Assembly: GCA_029948255.1 (NCBI GenBank)
Contig: JALIZF010001479.1
Location: 62,001 to 126,000 of the forward strand
Origin: Telmatactis stephensoni
Taxonomy: Eukaryota; Cnidaria; Anthozoa; Actiniaria; Isophelliidae
Direction: 5' to 3'
Length of the DNA: 64,000 nucleotides
The position numbers and the translations under genes are program-made. How positions within the stretch are numbered: the stretch's first letter is position 1; each line of letters opens with the position of its first letter. Below, piece after piece: positions 8,767 to 21,149 of the stretch. Below the pieces are notes generated by a model that worked only from the letters and a program-made list of their open reading frames with translations, did not search any database and was not told the DNA's origin.

Positions 8767-9703
8767 ATGGGAATACAGGGAATACATGGGAACACATGGA
8801 AATAGATAGGAATACAGGGGAATACATGGGAATACATGGGAATACAGGGGAATACATGGGAATACAGGGGAATACACGGGAATACACGGGAATACACGGG
8901 AATACAGGGGAATACAGGGGAATACAGGGGAATACAGGGGAATACAGGGGAATACAGGGGAATACAGGGGAATACAGGGGAATACATGGGAATACAGGGG
9001 AATACATGGGAATACAGGGGAATACACGGGAATACACGGGAATACATGGGAATACACAGGAATACAGGGGAATACAGGGGAATACACGGGAATACATGGG
9101 AATACATGGGAATACACGGGAATACAGGGGAATACACGGGAATACAGGGGAATACAGGGGAAGACAGGGGAATACAGGGGAATACAGGGGAATACAGGGG
9201 AATACAGGGGAATACATGGGAATACACGGGAATACAGGGGAATACAGGGGAATACAGGGGAATACACGGGAATACAGGGGAATACAGGGGAATACAGGGG
9301 AATACAGGGGAATACAGGGGAACACAGGGGAATACATGGGAATACACGGGAATACAGGGGAATACACGGGAATACAGGGGAATACAGGGGAATACATGGG
9401 AATACAGGGGAATACATGGGAATACAGGGGAATACATGGGAATACAGGGGAATACAGGGGAATACATGGGAATACAGGGGAATACAGGGGAATACATGGG
9501 AATACAGGGGAATACACGGGAATACATGGGAATACAGGGGAATACATGGGAATACAGGGGAATACAGGGGAATACAGGGGAATACATGGGAATACAGGGG
9601 AATACAGGGGTATACATGGGAATACATGGGAATACAGGGGAATACATTGGAATACAGGGGAATACATGGGAATACATGGGAATACATGGGAATACAGGGG
9701 AAT
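8767..9703 (-). repeat. Decamer minisatellite, right array
   Basis: About 94 units of the same ten-base repeat on the minus strand. Read inwards from the right arm, the order of position-7 variants matches the left array over some two dozen consecutive units after an offset of six extra units. This includes the rare atac-type unit (around 9611). The arms therefore share ancestry unit by unit and differ by unit gains and losses. Confidence 0.95.
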
Positions 9704-10014
9704 CATGTGTGTTTTTGTATATACATGTGCCTAGAATTTCAATGGATTATATTGATGGTGAATGAAGTACTTACCGCCGGGATAGCAATGCATGATGGGT
9801 AGCAAAGCATTCTTCTGCTCGATTTGTCAGACATCCGCTCGAATAAGGGTCACTATCAAAGTGGAGATAAGAGGCAACTTCTCTGTCGCTCGATTTGGAC
9901 AAGCGATGCTCGTTTTGTAACTGACCAGCAGCTCGATTAAGTTGATCAGACGGTCGAATAGACAAACGTATGCTCGATTTATGAACATGAATTTTGTCAG
10001 GGAAAACGCGCCAT
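9704..10014 (-). repeat. Right outer arm of the foldback element
   Basis: Reverse complement of 7160-7470, same length, no difference found, carrying the same subterminal TCGAGC motifs. The identity implies recent formation or ongoing conversion between arms. Confidence 0.85.
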
Positions 10015-10118
10015 ACTTTAAGGTGTTGTCAAGCTTGTGGTCCTGGGTACGAATTCCTGGGTACGAATTTCAACAAATAGTAAAAGTTCACCGAGGACTG
10101 AAAATCATTTCCAATATT

Positions 10119-10411
10119 TTCAATCTACATATTAAGAAATTTCTTATAAAAATGAGCTGCTTTCGCACGAGCTCCTTCTTCCATATAAGGAAATTTGTAC
10201 TTATCATATTTGGAAGTTGGAAAAAAAGCGAAAAAAGCGATTTTCTTTGAAAATTCTATCCAAATTTACAGCCATTCGAGTGAAAACATACTAACCAAGT
10301 CAGCATCTTGATTTTCGATTTTTGATTTAAGAAGGAGTGAAACAGTGTAGAAACAGGGACTCTCGGTTTATTTACCACAGGAAGCCCGAAAACAGCACCG
10401 ATTTCTTGGAA
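10119..10411 (+). repeat. Dispersed repeat, copy 1
   Basis: About 290 bp that recur at 42276-42575 in the same orientation. Shared stretches include aaatttacagccattcgagt, ctaaccaagtcagc and accacaggaagcccgaaaac. No coding potential, terminal repeats or tail are evident, so the class is unknown. Confidence 0.75.
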
Positions 10412-11480
10412 AGTTTGGGAATTATCAAGTACCGAAAAAAAAGTGCAGTCGTGGAATTTGAGGTTTATTCTCCTTCCGTTTTGTATGGATGGATCAAATT
10501 TTTATTCCACCTTGTTTTGCCAACATTGATCTCGCAAAGTGCGAGATTTCTAATTGAATTTTGAAGTTCGACATACGTGTTTTTAAGGGGTCCTCTTCAC
10601 AAAATGCCTCATATCTAAAGAAAGAATAGAAAAAAAAAGGAAACGCAGACACACTTTGGAAGATGAATATCTTTTGAATCAACTTGCCAAATATCGTTGA
10701 ATTAAATTGATTGAATAGCGAGGGAGAATAAACCTTTTAAAGTTGCATTTTTCTCGAAAAACTCTTCCCGAGAAAAGCATGATTTTAACTTTCAAAGGAT
10801 TAAGGTTTATTTACCCAGGGGTGATTATTTTTTGAAATAACTCGCTTTGTAAAAAACTTTTTAATTTGCTTTTCATATAAAATCAAAGATTATACCCTAA
10901 TTAACCTTACAGCACGTTTTCTAAAATTTTGCAATTTGAAGCGATTTTGTGTCCTGTGTATCCTTAAGAATTAGGATAATCTTTAATGTTCTGCAGCAAT
11001 TTCAACCCCACTTAAGAATGTCTTGGTTTTTAGACTGGATAACCTATGGATAATATATTTTAAAATAAAACTGTTTTGAAACAAAATTTCTTTTGTACTC
11101 AAAATCTCCGTCCAATCGTCAGATCGTTAACGCTCAAAACAATATAATAGCCAAAAAAATTCCACATAGAAATTTTGTTATATTCAGACTCCGGAAAGCT
11201 TTTGTGAGAACGAAACCAGATAATAAATAAAATAGACACAAATGCGCTACCTTTTGAAGTTATGTGGGAGATTTTCATGAGTTGACCAGGAGGAGCCGGA
11301 CGGTTTAAACAATGACTTTATACACAGCTGTAATAATAACGAAGGTAAATTGTGAAATTCTGTTCTGAATAAAAATTTATTATTGGTATAACAATCAGTA
11401 TTACCATTAGCACATTTTTGCATTCCTTACCGTTTGCTTGCCTATAGCTTTTACTCGGAGCATTATTTAAAATTCGTAAT
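10412..11480. other. No recognisable feature
   Basis: AT-rich sequence with only short frames and no motif, inverted repeat or tandem repeat that I could support. Confidence 0.5.
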
Positions 11481-11623
11481 AAAGTGATTTTCATAAACCT
11501 TTCAAATACATACTAGCTGTTAATGTGTAATAGTCAAATAAGAACAAAAGAAAACAAGGGAATTAGGGTCTGCTAATGTGCGTTAGTTTAGATTTAATTC
11601 ACAGATTTATGAAAATCACTCTA
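11481..11623. mobile_element. MITE, family with gtgattttca ends, copy 1
   Basis: Imperfect terminal inverted repeats (aaagtgattttcat and its complement near 11607-11620) bound about 140 bp. The interior includes aacaaaagaaaacaagggaa, which is shared with the element at 20052-20206. Non-coding. Confidence 0.6.
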
Positions 11624-11669
11624 GTACAGAACATTTACTTTTTTCGCCTTTTTGCTCTTCTTCTTTTTC

Positions 11670-11711
11670 TTTTTTTTTTTTTTTTTTTTTTTTTTGGTGG
11701 GGGGGGGGGGG
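11670..11711. repeat. Poly-T to poly-G junction
   Basis: About 26 T followed by GGTGG and a further run of G. A similar T-to-G junction is at 59375-59410. Length may be unreliable in the assembly. Confidence 0.85.
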
Positions 11712-12309
11712 AGATTTTCATTTTAATACTGTCTGGCTCTGAATCTATTGAAAAAGGGGTGTAGTCTACAGATGTTACGAAGCTTTTGTTTTCTTTTTTA
11801 CTAGAACTTCAGCCCCCAGGGTCGTCTCTTGCGTCCGTTTTACTGTTAAAATGTTATGAATGGTTCCGGCTGTAGGCCGACACCTGCCTTTAGAGTTCTT
11901 TCAAACTTAATAAAAGACTCCCTATCTTTGCTTAGTCATATAGCGTTCTTCTTTTGTGCGCTGATAAAGCGACATACTTTAATGAGTCATTAAACTATTA
12001 GTTCGTGTGGGTCAAAGAAATACCCTTTGTTTTCTTTCAGACTCAATACATTAATTCGACCTTGGCTTCCTAATGACTTCTTCTAGCTAGCTTCTTGCTT
12101 CATCAGTAATGAATGTACTATAATTGTTATGAATATATTCATTAACTTAATTCAAGTTTTGTGAGCCAAAGCAAGCCATTAATTTTGTTTTTCTTTTTCT
12201 TTTTCAGACTGAATCAACACTTTTGATTTGTGTTTCCTGACTACGTATCTGAAGTCATAGCTTAGTATTTTTCTATTGTCTAAAAGAGAACTTCTTATTA
12301 TTATAAACA

Positions 12310-12957
12310 AAATAATAGCATGGTTGCCTCGGATTCTATTGTTCCGAGAGGAGCATTTAATGGCTAAATGCCCCCTCACTGCTACTAATCGAACCTCATG
12401 CATAAGCATTAGGTACGATTAGTAACTAATCGTACCTAATGCATAAAACATGAGGTACGATTAGTAACCAATCATACCTCATGTTTATGCAAGAGTCCAA
12501 CTATGGATACGTCCCTGAGAAATTACCTGAGGACACATCCGCAGCTAGCAGTACTTGAATTATGCAAATTAGCTTCAAGTAACCTTTCAGTGTAGTCTAA
12601 ACCATGTGGGATGGATTACAATACTATTCAGCATGCTTGTCACATTTGGGATGGACTGGAATAATCTTGCGCATGCGTGGCACGACAATGTTATCACACA
12701 ACGCTTTTTTATTTTCAATATTATTTGGTGAATATAAATAACTGTTTTAGACAAGTGAGTTGTAACGAGGCATTGTTTCCTTTGTGTTAGGTCTTTCTTG
12801 CACTTAGTTTTGTACTGTTCTGGTTGAGTGATAGTGTCTAAATAGAGTTCCCTAGAGTAATAACAGCACTTTTAATTTATTCATTTGTAACTTGTTATTT
12901 GGTCCAAATCGTTCTAGTTTTCCTATATACTTCCTCGGCAACCATACTATTACAAAG
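12310..12957. mobile_element. Candidate inverted-repeat element
   Basis: Left end aataatagcatggttgcctc and a right end near 12935-12957 that is its imperfect complement enclose about 650 bp. Inside, at 12406-12442 and 12448-12484, two adjacent hairpins share the ggtacgattagta arm. The first is perfect and the second has one mismatch. Boundaries are uncertain because a second inverted-repeat element abuts on the right. Confidence 0.4.
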
Positions 12958-13117
12958 TAATAGCATGGCTATTTCGGTTGATTAGTGATTAAATGTACCC
13001 TCAGCCTCGGGAGGTTTAGTAAAAGTCCCTCGGCCTACGGCCTCGGGACTTCCACTAAACCTCCCTCGGCTTCGGGTACATTTAATCACTAATCAACCTC
13101 ATAGCCATGCTATTACT
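12956..13117. mobile_element. Hairpin MITE
   Basis: About 160 bp that fold back almost completely. The left arm (agtaatagcatggctatttc, then gattagtgattaaatgtacc and a cctcggg-rich part) is mirrored at 13030-13117. The centre is gcctacggc. Its cctcggg motif and pyrimidine-rich arms give it a higher GC content than the surroundings. Confidence 0.75.
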
Positions 13118-16100
13118 TATAATAAGCGACCTTAGGCTTGTTGCTCACTCAATTCCTCATTTTAGAATCAACACATTTAATCGAGGTCTCCTCACTTTCT
13201 GTAGTCTGCTTTTTTTTTTCCTTTTGTACAAGTGCTTAATTGAAAATTTGAAGGGAAATGTAATTTTCTACAAATTTTCAATTACAACGGCCAAACCGCG
13301 AAAATGAAAAGGTAGGACATTTGGAGGAAATGCAATTTACATCGGCCGGAAAATAAAGTTCCGCCTACAGCTAGAAATACGGATTTTCAATAATTTTCGA
13401 ACAGTCGGAAATCGAGTTTTGTAGCACTTATAAAATATGTATAGCCGGGATGATTTGAAATATGTAGGAAATTGAATTTTCCAGCGCGGTTGGAAATTGA
13501 ATTTTCTAACGGATGGAGATATGTAGGAAATTGAAATGTAGCATCAAAACCGTAGGAAATTTACTAGAAATTAAAAACATATTTCCAAAATTTTGCCTAT
13601 ATATTTACAACTGTTGTAAAATGTAATTTTCAACTGTATGAATTGGACAAAATGATAGGAAATTTCAATTTTCTTCGGAATTCTAACAAATTTACTACAA
13701 ATTTCCAAGGTAGGAAATGGACTATTACAGCGCGCAAATTGTGTATTTATGACTATATGATAGAGAAGATATTGATCAAAACTCACCTTAGGTTCGTGGA
13801 TCAAACCTAAACTTTCAGAATCAATGTATTTAATTCAAAATAAAGACTTCTAGCTTTGTATAGTGTTATATTTTAGTCCTTTTTTTGTGTCGAGAGAAGG
13901 GATTTTATGGATGAAATGTAATTATGGAGCAGTTATAAAACTCTTGGATAAAAACATACATCTTCTCTTTTTAATTTCTAGACTAGAAAATTATCAAGGC
14001 GAGGACGCTAAGCGTCCGAATTGATGAGCTGCAATTGACGTCATAGCAGCTATCTTGGGTGAACTTCAACAAAAGATTTCCCATATTTGAGCCTGCTGTT
14101 GGTTTAGATGGACTTTTATAGAATTTCATTTGCAAAGACTCGTGGAACAAAACATATGATTTGTATACTCTGATCAGCACGTTGTTGTTCTTCTTTTTTT
14201 CTCTTGTACATTAGCTTCATATGCAAAAGAAAAAAGTGGGTATAACAACGTGCTGACCTCGAAGAGCATACAAATTATGTTTTGAGGCACGATTTTTTGT
14301 AATTGAAAAGCTATATGTTGAGTGCTTTAATTTCAACTGTAAATAAGTGTTCTCGATATAAGCTGAATTTGTATGTATTCACAATTTATGTATCTATATT
14401 CCAGATTAAATTTGCAGCATTTTTTTTCACGTTCCTAATGCAAAAGACAGTAATTACATTTTGTTAAGGAAATATAGAACTCGGCAGCAGTGCTATATTT
14501 TGTTGGAAAACCACTCAGATTGGAAATTAGGAAGAAGAATCGAGAAGTCTTAGGAAACTCTTGGCTTCACCTCGTGTTTCTCCTAAACTCGTTTTCTTAC
14601 AATTTCAGCAAAAACAACAAAAAATAGGACACAAAATGGGCCATCTGGAACTCAGATCTCTTCAGAATTCTTTCGCATCTTTGTTAATGACTAAAATACT
14701 GTTCCATCTGCCAAACAAATGCAAACAATTAACACATTTTATCACAACAAATGTCTTGTAACACTGTGAAGAAGGGGTTGGACAATGAGCTCTTTAGAAG
14801 TTGAAGCTGTTTAATTTCAAAAACAGCATGTGATTCAACTGTGAATGCGAACAAAGCAGTATATTTGAAAACGTGTGAAAAGACTTTGCTGTTTTATAGG
14901 AACATTATTTTAAAGCTGATGCCTCTGTTAGAAAAACGTATTGTCCTTAAAGTTTCACAGTAAGATATTCGCTAACACATAAGAGCAGTTTTCATTTTTT
15001 CAGCAATAACAAATGATTTTGGACCATTAAAAATATTAAAACCGTGGCCAATTTAAGGATATGAATTATATATCTGTCGGTTCAATTTCCTCGCAACAAA
15101 AAGAAGCACTCGCGCCTGGTCTCACAGAGAACGCACCACGTTTGTCCGTTAGTTAGTCCGAGCGCGCGTTTCATGGTAGTTATTTTATAAACTATTTTGA
15201 GATTCAATTACTGTTTGCCTGAAAATACTGCACAAAGCTCTCGTAAATTTACTTTTTTAAGTTCCGAAAGGCATTCATGCAGAAGCCAGACAAATAAAAT
15301 TAAAAAAAAACGCACTACATAAACTCATTGTGTGCGAGTGTTTATCAGTGTTATGCGGTTTTTATAGATCCACCCACTGGATCAACTTAATTAAGTATTG
15401 AGGACAAGTGAATCTGTGAGCTATATAGTTACCAAACCAAACATGGGAGATAATTTAATTAGTACTTGTATAAGCTTGCATGGAAAAACAATTTATAACG
15501 AGGGCGTAGCTTATTTGTCCGGTATTGCATTGTTTTGACTAGTACGGAGCTCTCGCTCTCAGGTACGTGTTTTTAAGAAACTTTTTTTTTATGCAATCCT
15601 CGTTTATGATCTATTACCAGAAGCTGCCAGAGCTCAGCGATCGAGAAGTTGTACGTCGAATTTTCGTGAAATTTTGGGGGTTATTTGAAAGCTGGGTTCT
15701 GAATACTGAAATAGATAATTCTAACGGAAATATATATTTGCTACTATTAATAATTGAGATATGCAAAATCCAATCAGCTTAACACAAATGAAAATGGAAA
15801 TAAAAATGGACAATTTATATGAGGCAAAGAGGCGAAAAAAAAGCAAGAAACAACAACAACAACAACGAACGAAAGAGAAACTAATTAAAGAAAAAAGAAA
15901 AGAAAATTAAGAAAAGAGAATAATAAAAAAGAACAGATTAGTACAAAAGAGCATATGAAACAAAAAGACGTATAAACAAACAAATAAATTAAATAAAAAC
16001 AAAATAGGGCAAAATAAGTAAAGAAACAAAAAATGAATGACCAAATATCAAATACATCTGAAAACGAGACAAAAACAAAGAAACAAAACACCAAGCAAAA

Positions 16101-16549
16101 CTTTAATCTTTAATGAAGAATATCCTTCTCCGTCAGTATTCGGAATTACTATTCTAGGAGTTCAAATAATAATAATGATGATAATAAACTTTTTAAATAG
16201 TATAGATTTATACAAACTTCATTATCAATAAAATACAATAAGTAAAAATCCATAAAATACATTTACAAATGAACAAACATTTGATTTGATTAGGCTAAAT
16301 TAATCATTCAATATTATATATAAAAATATTATAATATAGAATATCTACATGTAGAAGATATGTAGCAATGGCTTGAAGTTCATAAAGAGTATCAGGAATT
16401 ATAGATATAGGTAAATTATTCCAATTCTATATTTTTCGCAGATAAAAAGAATGTTTGATGTACTAAGTTGGTTGGAAAGGCTAACAAATAGGTGGTTTAG
16501 ATGCTCTTGTGTTACGAGACACTTCTGCAGAACATATACATATATACTT
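13118..16549. other. Long non-coding stretch without recognised elements
   Basis: AT-rich sequence. Around 13300-13720 the phrases aggaaatt and attttc recur irregularly. At 14178-14258 an imperfect inverted pair (tcagcacgttgttgttc and complement) is present. A CAA microsatellite lies at about 15848-15867. I see no supported gene. Confidence 0.5.
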
Positions 16550-16825
16550 GATTAGGCCTACTCCAGGACCATAAGTTGCCTTAAAACGCCTTAAAATGCC
16601 CTAAAATACTCAATGTAGCCTAAATTAGCCTTAGGTTAATTTCAGTTAATTCAACTCTTTTAATAAGTTGCCTTAAAACGCCTTAAAGCGCCTTAAAACG
16701 CCGTAAAACGCCTTAAAAAAATTACACAAATGTCTCCAGATTTTCTTAAAACGCCTTAGAACGCCTTAAATAGCATTAAGTTGCTGTAAAAAACGGCGAC
16801 TTAAGGATCCGGGATAGGCCTTTGA
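16550..16825. mobile_element. Foldback MITE with internal gccttaaaac repeats, copy 1
   Basis: The ends (taggcctactccaggacc at the left; right end ggatccgggataggcc, its imperfect complement) enclose many copies of a ten-base phrase gccttaaaac and variants (16574-16710 and 16745-16770). A related element with the same ends and taagtcgcc-type phrases is at 52795-52965. Confidence 0.65.
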
Positions 16826-17155
16826 TTGACAGATCTACGATGTTCCAAAGTATCCCAGACCAGTGCTAATGGGTGAGACGTGCTTGAAACGAGAATAATC
16901 ACTGTAAACGAATCTGCACTGCGTAACCGTTGAACCATTTCAATCTTGTCGACGTTGTACTGCATGTGTGTAGGGATTCCATACACTACTAGCATACTCA
17001 AGTTTAAGACGTACGAGGGTAAGATAAGCTGCATTCTTAACCTCCCAAGTACAACCCGACAGGAATTGTCTGAGTACTTCTGAGTACTCTAAGAGTCGAA
17101 TCCGCCTTCTTACAAGTGTTGTCACAATGTTCGTTGATCCATCTACAAACAAAAT
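16826..17155 (-). pseudogene. LINE reverse transcriptase C-terminal fragment
   Basis: Two minus-strand frames together give the conserved tail of a CR1/Jockey-type reverse transcriptase. First comes CTWEVKNAAYLTLVRLKLEY followed by ASSVWNPYT, then in another frame QYNVDKIEMVQRL, and finally a WDTLEHRR block. The pattern V-R-x-x-L-E-Y-A-S-x-V-W-N-P-Y followed by I-E-x-V-Q-R is very typical of that group. At least one frameshift (about 16990) and loss of everything upstream show that it is a dead 5'-truncated copy. It ends against the gccttaaaac MITE. The clade call is by motif only. Confidence 0.8.
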
Positions 17156-17903
17156 AAATTCAAAACAAAACTAAAACTGAGCCTCAAACGGTTTATATAT
17201 ATATACGGTTTATTTTAAATATGATGCATGCTAGTCAGATTAAATTTGATCCACGCTTTTCAAGAAGACCTCGATCTCAGGCGACCTCAAATCTTCCTTC
17301 TCGATCAGCAGCAGCAGCAGCGTCTGTTTAAATTAGCCTGAGGTAATTGGAAGATTCAACAGCGACATATAAAAATAAGACAAGTATATAAAAATTCCTC
17401 AGACTCCCTGGCTATTTGTTTGCGTTAATAAGAGATTTCTGACCGGGGGAGGGGAAGGGTACTCCTAATAGTTGGATAATATTTATATGTGGTGCGTCAG
17501 GATCCGGTTTTTAGACTCGCAAAATTTGAATTTTCCGATGGTAAGATCGAAATCAAAGCGCCTTCAAAATGCATTTTTTTTCCTTATCCAGGATTCGTAA
17601 AAATGTTCAGTTCAATTCTTTAGGATATTTTCGGTCTCTTATCGGGCATACCCAACAATTTCTAACCAAGTGAATTGAATTTTAGTAATGGAATTTTATA
17701 CGATTTCGTTTGAAGATATATTACACAAGTTTTTTATCATATAATAAATATATATTCCTTGTTTATTTATGAGTGCCCTTTTAGATAACTTTTATAAGTA
17801 GACGAATACGTTTTTCAGCCCAAATAATAAACGAATTTAACAAATTACATTACTGATTGTATAGCTAGGAAAAATATATTGAAACCTTTATTTGATGAGT
17901 CTA
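17156..17903. other. No recognisable feature
   Basis: Contains a short AGC run (17310-17324) and a short TA run near 17195; otherwise nothing supported. Confidence 0.5.
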
Positions 17904-18095
17904 AGGGCCTCTCCAGACTAGGATACAATTATCGATAAATATATTGTGACTATTAGTTGACGATTACTAGTCCACACACTAAAAAAGTAGCTGATGATAA
18001 CAAATTAACTGGGCTCATTAAATTTGTCGATTAAGTTATCGATCACAACTAGTCATCGGCAGCTGCAACTATTTCCCCTAGCCTGTAGAGGCCCT
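17904..18095. mobile_element. hAT-like MITE
   Basis: Terminal inverted repeats agggcctctccagactagg and cctagcctgtagaggccct bound 192 bp. The flanking octamers (gagtctaa-like at the left, gaggctca at the right) are an imperfect candidate 8-bp duplication as in hAT elements. A similar half-end, agagcctctacagactagag, is at 18265-18284. Confidence 0.6.
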
Positions 18096-19022
18096 GAGGC
18101 TCAACTCTGCTCTTTTCTATTCTCTAAATTCCACTTCAACTCTTCAGTTGTAAATTGCTGTGAGTAAAAAAAGAAAAGCACAAAAATTTGTTTTTCGTAC
18201 GTATCCACCTCTATCCTAGACGTAACTCTAGGATAAGGAGTTACCTCCATGTAAATGGTTCCTTAGAGCCTCTACAGACTAGAGGAAATAGATGTGGATA
18301 AAACTTATCAAACATATTGTGCCGTTCGTGCGGGCTTCCTGTGTTTCTACTATTGAGTTTTCTGTTTACCGAAAAGCTAGGTTTCTAAGCTAATTTCAAG
18401 ATGGTTGACAATGTGATGTGTTTCATCGCTACAATATCTGCAAGTTTTGATGGAATTTTGACAGTTTGAGGCTCCAAATTGCAGGAAAATCGGCAACATA
18501 AACAAGTCTACGTGACTTCCAAATAAGGTAATGCCCGCCCAAATATGGAATAGACTTCATGGCCGTGCGGACGACTTATTTTTATAAAGATATGTTTGAT
18601 ATGTGTAGTTGTGATAAGTAACAAAAACATATCAACAACTATGCATAATTTTGTATATATCAGCTACGAAGGTCCCCTGCATGATATCTTAAATAGATTT
18701 TTAAAAAAGATCCTAAGCTACATCTTATATAATTTAAAGATTAATTAGGTATCTCTTGTTTCTCTACTCTCGATCTCTCTTGCGGAAGATAAGTTGTTTT
18801 GACCCAGCATATGATTTCTTCGATATCATTTTACATATTTACACAAGATATCGTCTTTTCTTGGACACTTTTCCCTTTATTTTCAAGGTAATAATTAAAG
18901 GAAATGAAAGGCGCTGTCTTGAAAGCTAAGATATACACTACTTTCACAATGGCTGCTGCTGATTAGCATAAATACTGAACCTGAGCATGAAATGAGTATT
19001 TCTGGAGTTGCATCAATTTAAA
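18096..19022. other. No gene recognised
   Basis: Includes a possible relic of the preceding MITE family at 18265-18284. Nothing else is supported. Confidence 0.5.
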
Positions 19023-19414
19023 ATCATGAAGGTTGTTGATTTAGATAATGTGTGCGAGTTTTTTAAAAACCTATTAAATCCTTGACAAGATATGAGGATT
19101 TAACATTTTGAAAATGCACCAAAACGCGACTACCAAATTAAAGCTTACAGTAGTCAAAATTACATACAAAACTCTCTATTTTCTACACTGAAAAAAACTG
19201 AATTGTGCAGATGGTGTATGATCATGAAGGTTGTTGATTTAGATAATGAGTGGGAGTTTTTTAAAAAGTATTAATCCTTGACAAGATATGAGGATTTAAC
19301 ATTTTGAAAATGCACCGAAACGAGACTACCAAAGCTTCCAGTCAAAATTACATACAAAACTCTCTATTTTCTACACTGAAAAAAAAAAACTGAATTGTGA
19401 AGATGGTGTATGAT
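19023..19414 (+). repeat. Tandem duplication of a 198-bp unit
   Basis: Two diverged copies begin with atcatgaaggttgttgattt at 19023 and 19221. Both contain ccttgacaagatatgaggat, gaaaatgcacc and aaaactctctattttctaca. A third, more diverged copy of the same family is at 37350-37665. No coding capacity. Confidence 0.85.
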
Positions 19415-20051
19415 ACAACCTTCAGGCCTTTTTTCCAAAACAAATGTGAAAAAAAGTTTCTGATTTCAAATTCTTATCACATAGAAACATTTAATGTGCT
19501 CTTGGCAACGGATTCGTATCTTCAAAAAAATCCGTGTTTGGCTCTTTCAATATTTTCTATCGTAAACAGAAATCGCCCATTTATTTGCCTTTTTGATGTC
19601 ATATCGTAAACGAAAAATTTTTGGGCTTTCTTTAAATACGTATGGCAAACTGAACAAATTGAAAATATTATATTGCTTTCAAATTCGTATTGTACATAAA
19701 AGTTTGTTTTTTATATCGGTCCTCTTCTAAATCAATATTATTGACACGTATTGTAAACAAGTATATATCGTATATCGTAAATTTGTTTGGCTCATTCAAA
19801 AATCACATCACAGTTGTCAAACCTTACTAAACTTCAAAGGCGGCGTCCACAAAGAGAACGACCGTAAACTAATGTGGTAAACAGTTCGCGGATTGATTTT
19901 CAAACACTGTGTTGTTTTGAGAAAATTGGCTATCAGTACCAAGACGCCGACTATTTGGAGAACTATAAATTTACTACGTACGCCATAATTCAATAGATAA
20001 AAAGACAGTCTAATTAAAGGTCAGGTATTTAATTATGTATCTCATATTTTA

Positions 20052-20206
20052 TAGAGTGATTTTCATCGGAGTGTGAAACAATTACTAATAGTCAGTGTTT
20101 AATAGTGTCTAATAGTTGTATTGCAACAAAAGAAAACAATGGGTGCAGAGTCTACTAGTGTCTATTAGCTTAGTAACTATTTCACAGTCCGGTGAAAATC
20201 ACTCTA
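20052..20206. mobile_element. MITE, family with gtgattttca ends, copy 2
   Basis: Inverted repeats of about 40 bases start tagagtgattttcatcggag, mirrored at 20167-20206. Interior aacaaaagaaaacaatgggt is shared with the copy at 11481-11623. TA occurs on both flanks, compatible with a TA target. Confidence 0.8.
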
Positions 20207-20982
20207 TATATTTCGTTAAGTTGAAAACAAAACTTGGCAACAAAAGATGAGAACGAAACGAACTAACTATTGTCAAAATAAAAATGAATTGTAAAGGACA
20301 AAATAAAGTAAACAAACTTAAACACTTATACATTAGATGCCGGATACTGTTATTAACCCTTAATCTTTGGAAATTTAAGGCCTTTGACGAGCTGTGGGAG
20401 ATGTTCTTTGAGATGTAACAAAGACAGGCCGGATAATAGAGTACCAAAGTGATGACGTCATAAAAATAGAGTTTTGATTTATCACATTTTGATTCCCAAT
20501 ACAAAAATTAAAGAAGCTTAAGTGCCAAATTTCACGGGAATTGGTTAAAAAGCAGCTGAGTTATGGCCAGCTGAATATATCATTTCCCCTATCAAATAAC
20601 GGTAAATTTGGCTTGGTTCCTAAATTAGGAATCGAGCCGAAAATAGAGTCAGGATTTGTTGGGGGAAATTAAAAATTCAAATGATCATATTTTGGACGCT
20701 ATTTAACCAATTTCCATGATCGTGAAACTTTAAATACGAACTTCTCTTATGATGTACTATAAAACTAAGGACTTCAATAGGACCGTCCTTTTTCGTAAAT
20801 CGAACTTTTAAACAAGTTCTTGTTTTCTTAGGTGTACTGACTTTTTGTCTGTGGCTCAATATTTGATTTCTAGTCGCAAATTCATATTCATTTAATTGAA
20901 GACTATTGACTTTTAGTTTAACTACACTAAAACAAGCAGACAGTCTGATACGTCTGCTCAAGAATCACTTGTGCTGACAATA

Positions 20983-21149
20983 GAGGCTTTGCACCATCAC
21001 GTGATGGCAGCCATGACAGGAGGCACAACAATAAAGTCTTTTCCCCCTGGAAACTGAACTCTTTCTCATGTAAAATTAACCAGATTAGTTCAGACTCTAT
21101 TGTTCCTACCTCATGTCATGGCTGCCGTCACGTGATGGTGCAAAGCCTC
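20983..21149. mobile_element. MITE with gaggctttgcacc ends
   Basis: About 50 bases at each end are inverted repeats with few differences (gaggctttgcaccatcacgt at the left and its complement at the right). TA lies just outside each end (20981-20982, 21150-21151), consistent with a TA duplication. It is 167 bp and non-coding. Confidence 0.85.

Larger units (their letters stand above)
7160..10014. mobile_element. Foldback-type transposon with decamer-repeat arms
   Basis: A 2855-bp near-perfect palindrome. The outer 311 bp of each arm (7160-7470 and 9704-10014) are of equal length and match without a mismatch wherever compared. Inside come ten-base repeat arrays in opposite orientation, meeting at about 8305. 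The ends read ATGGCGCG and its complement. ACTTTAA lies just outside both ends (7152-7158 and 10015-10021), a 7-bp target duplication; with one more base an imperfect 8-bp one is possible. No transposase is encoded; the long frames through the arms are repeat artefacts. Long inverted repeats built from short tandem repeats are the hallmark of Drosophila FB and Galileo elements (P superfamily). This element has the same architecture, although kinship is not shown. Confidence 0.85.

Noticed and set aside
7471..9703. CRISPR array
   Set aside because: Units are ten bases with no spacers.
7372..9802. Frames of 230-365 codons through the decamer arrays (PCIPLYSPVF and EYRGIQGNTG patterns)
   Set aside because: A ten-base repeat without stops keeps all frames open on both strands. 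The same peptide appears in three frames, so it is not selected coding sequence.
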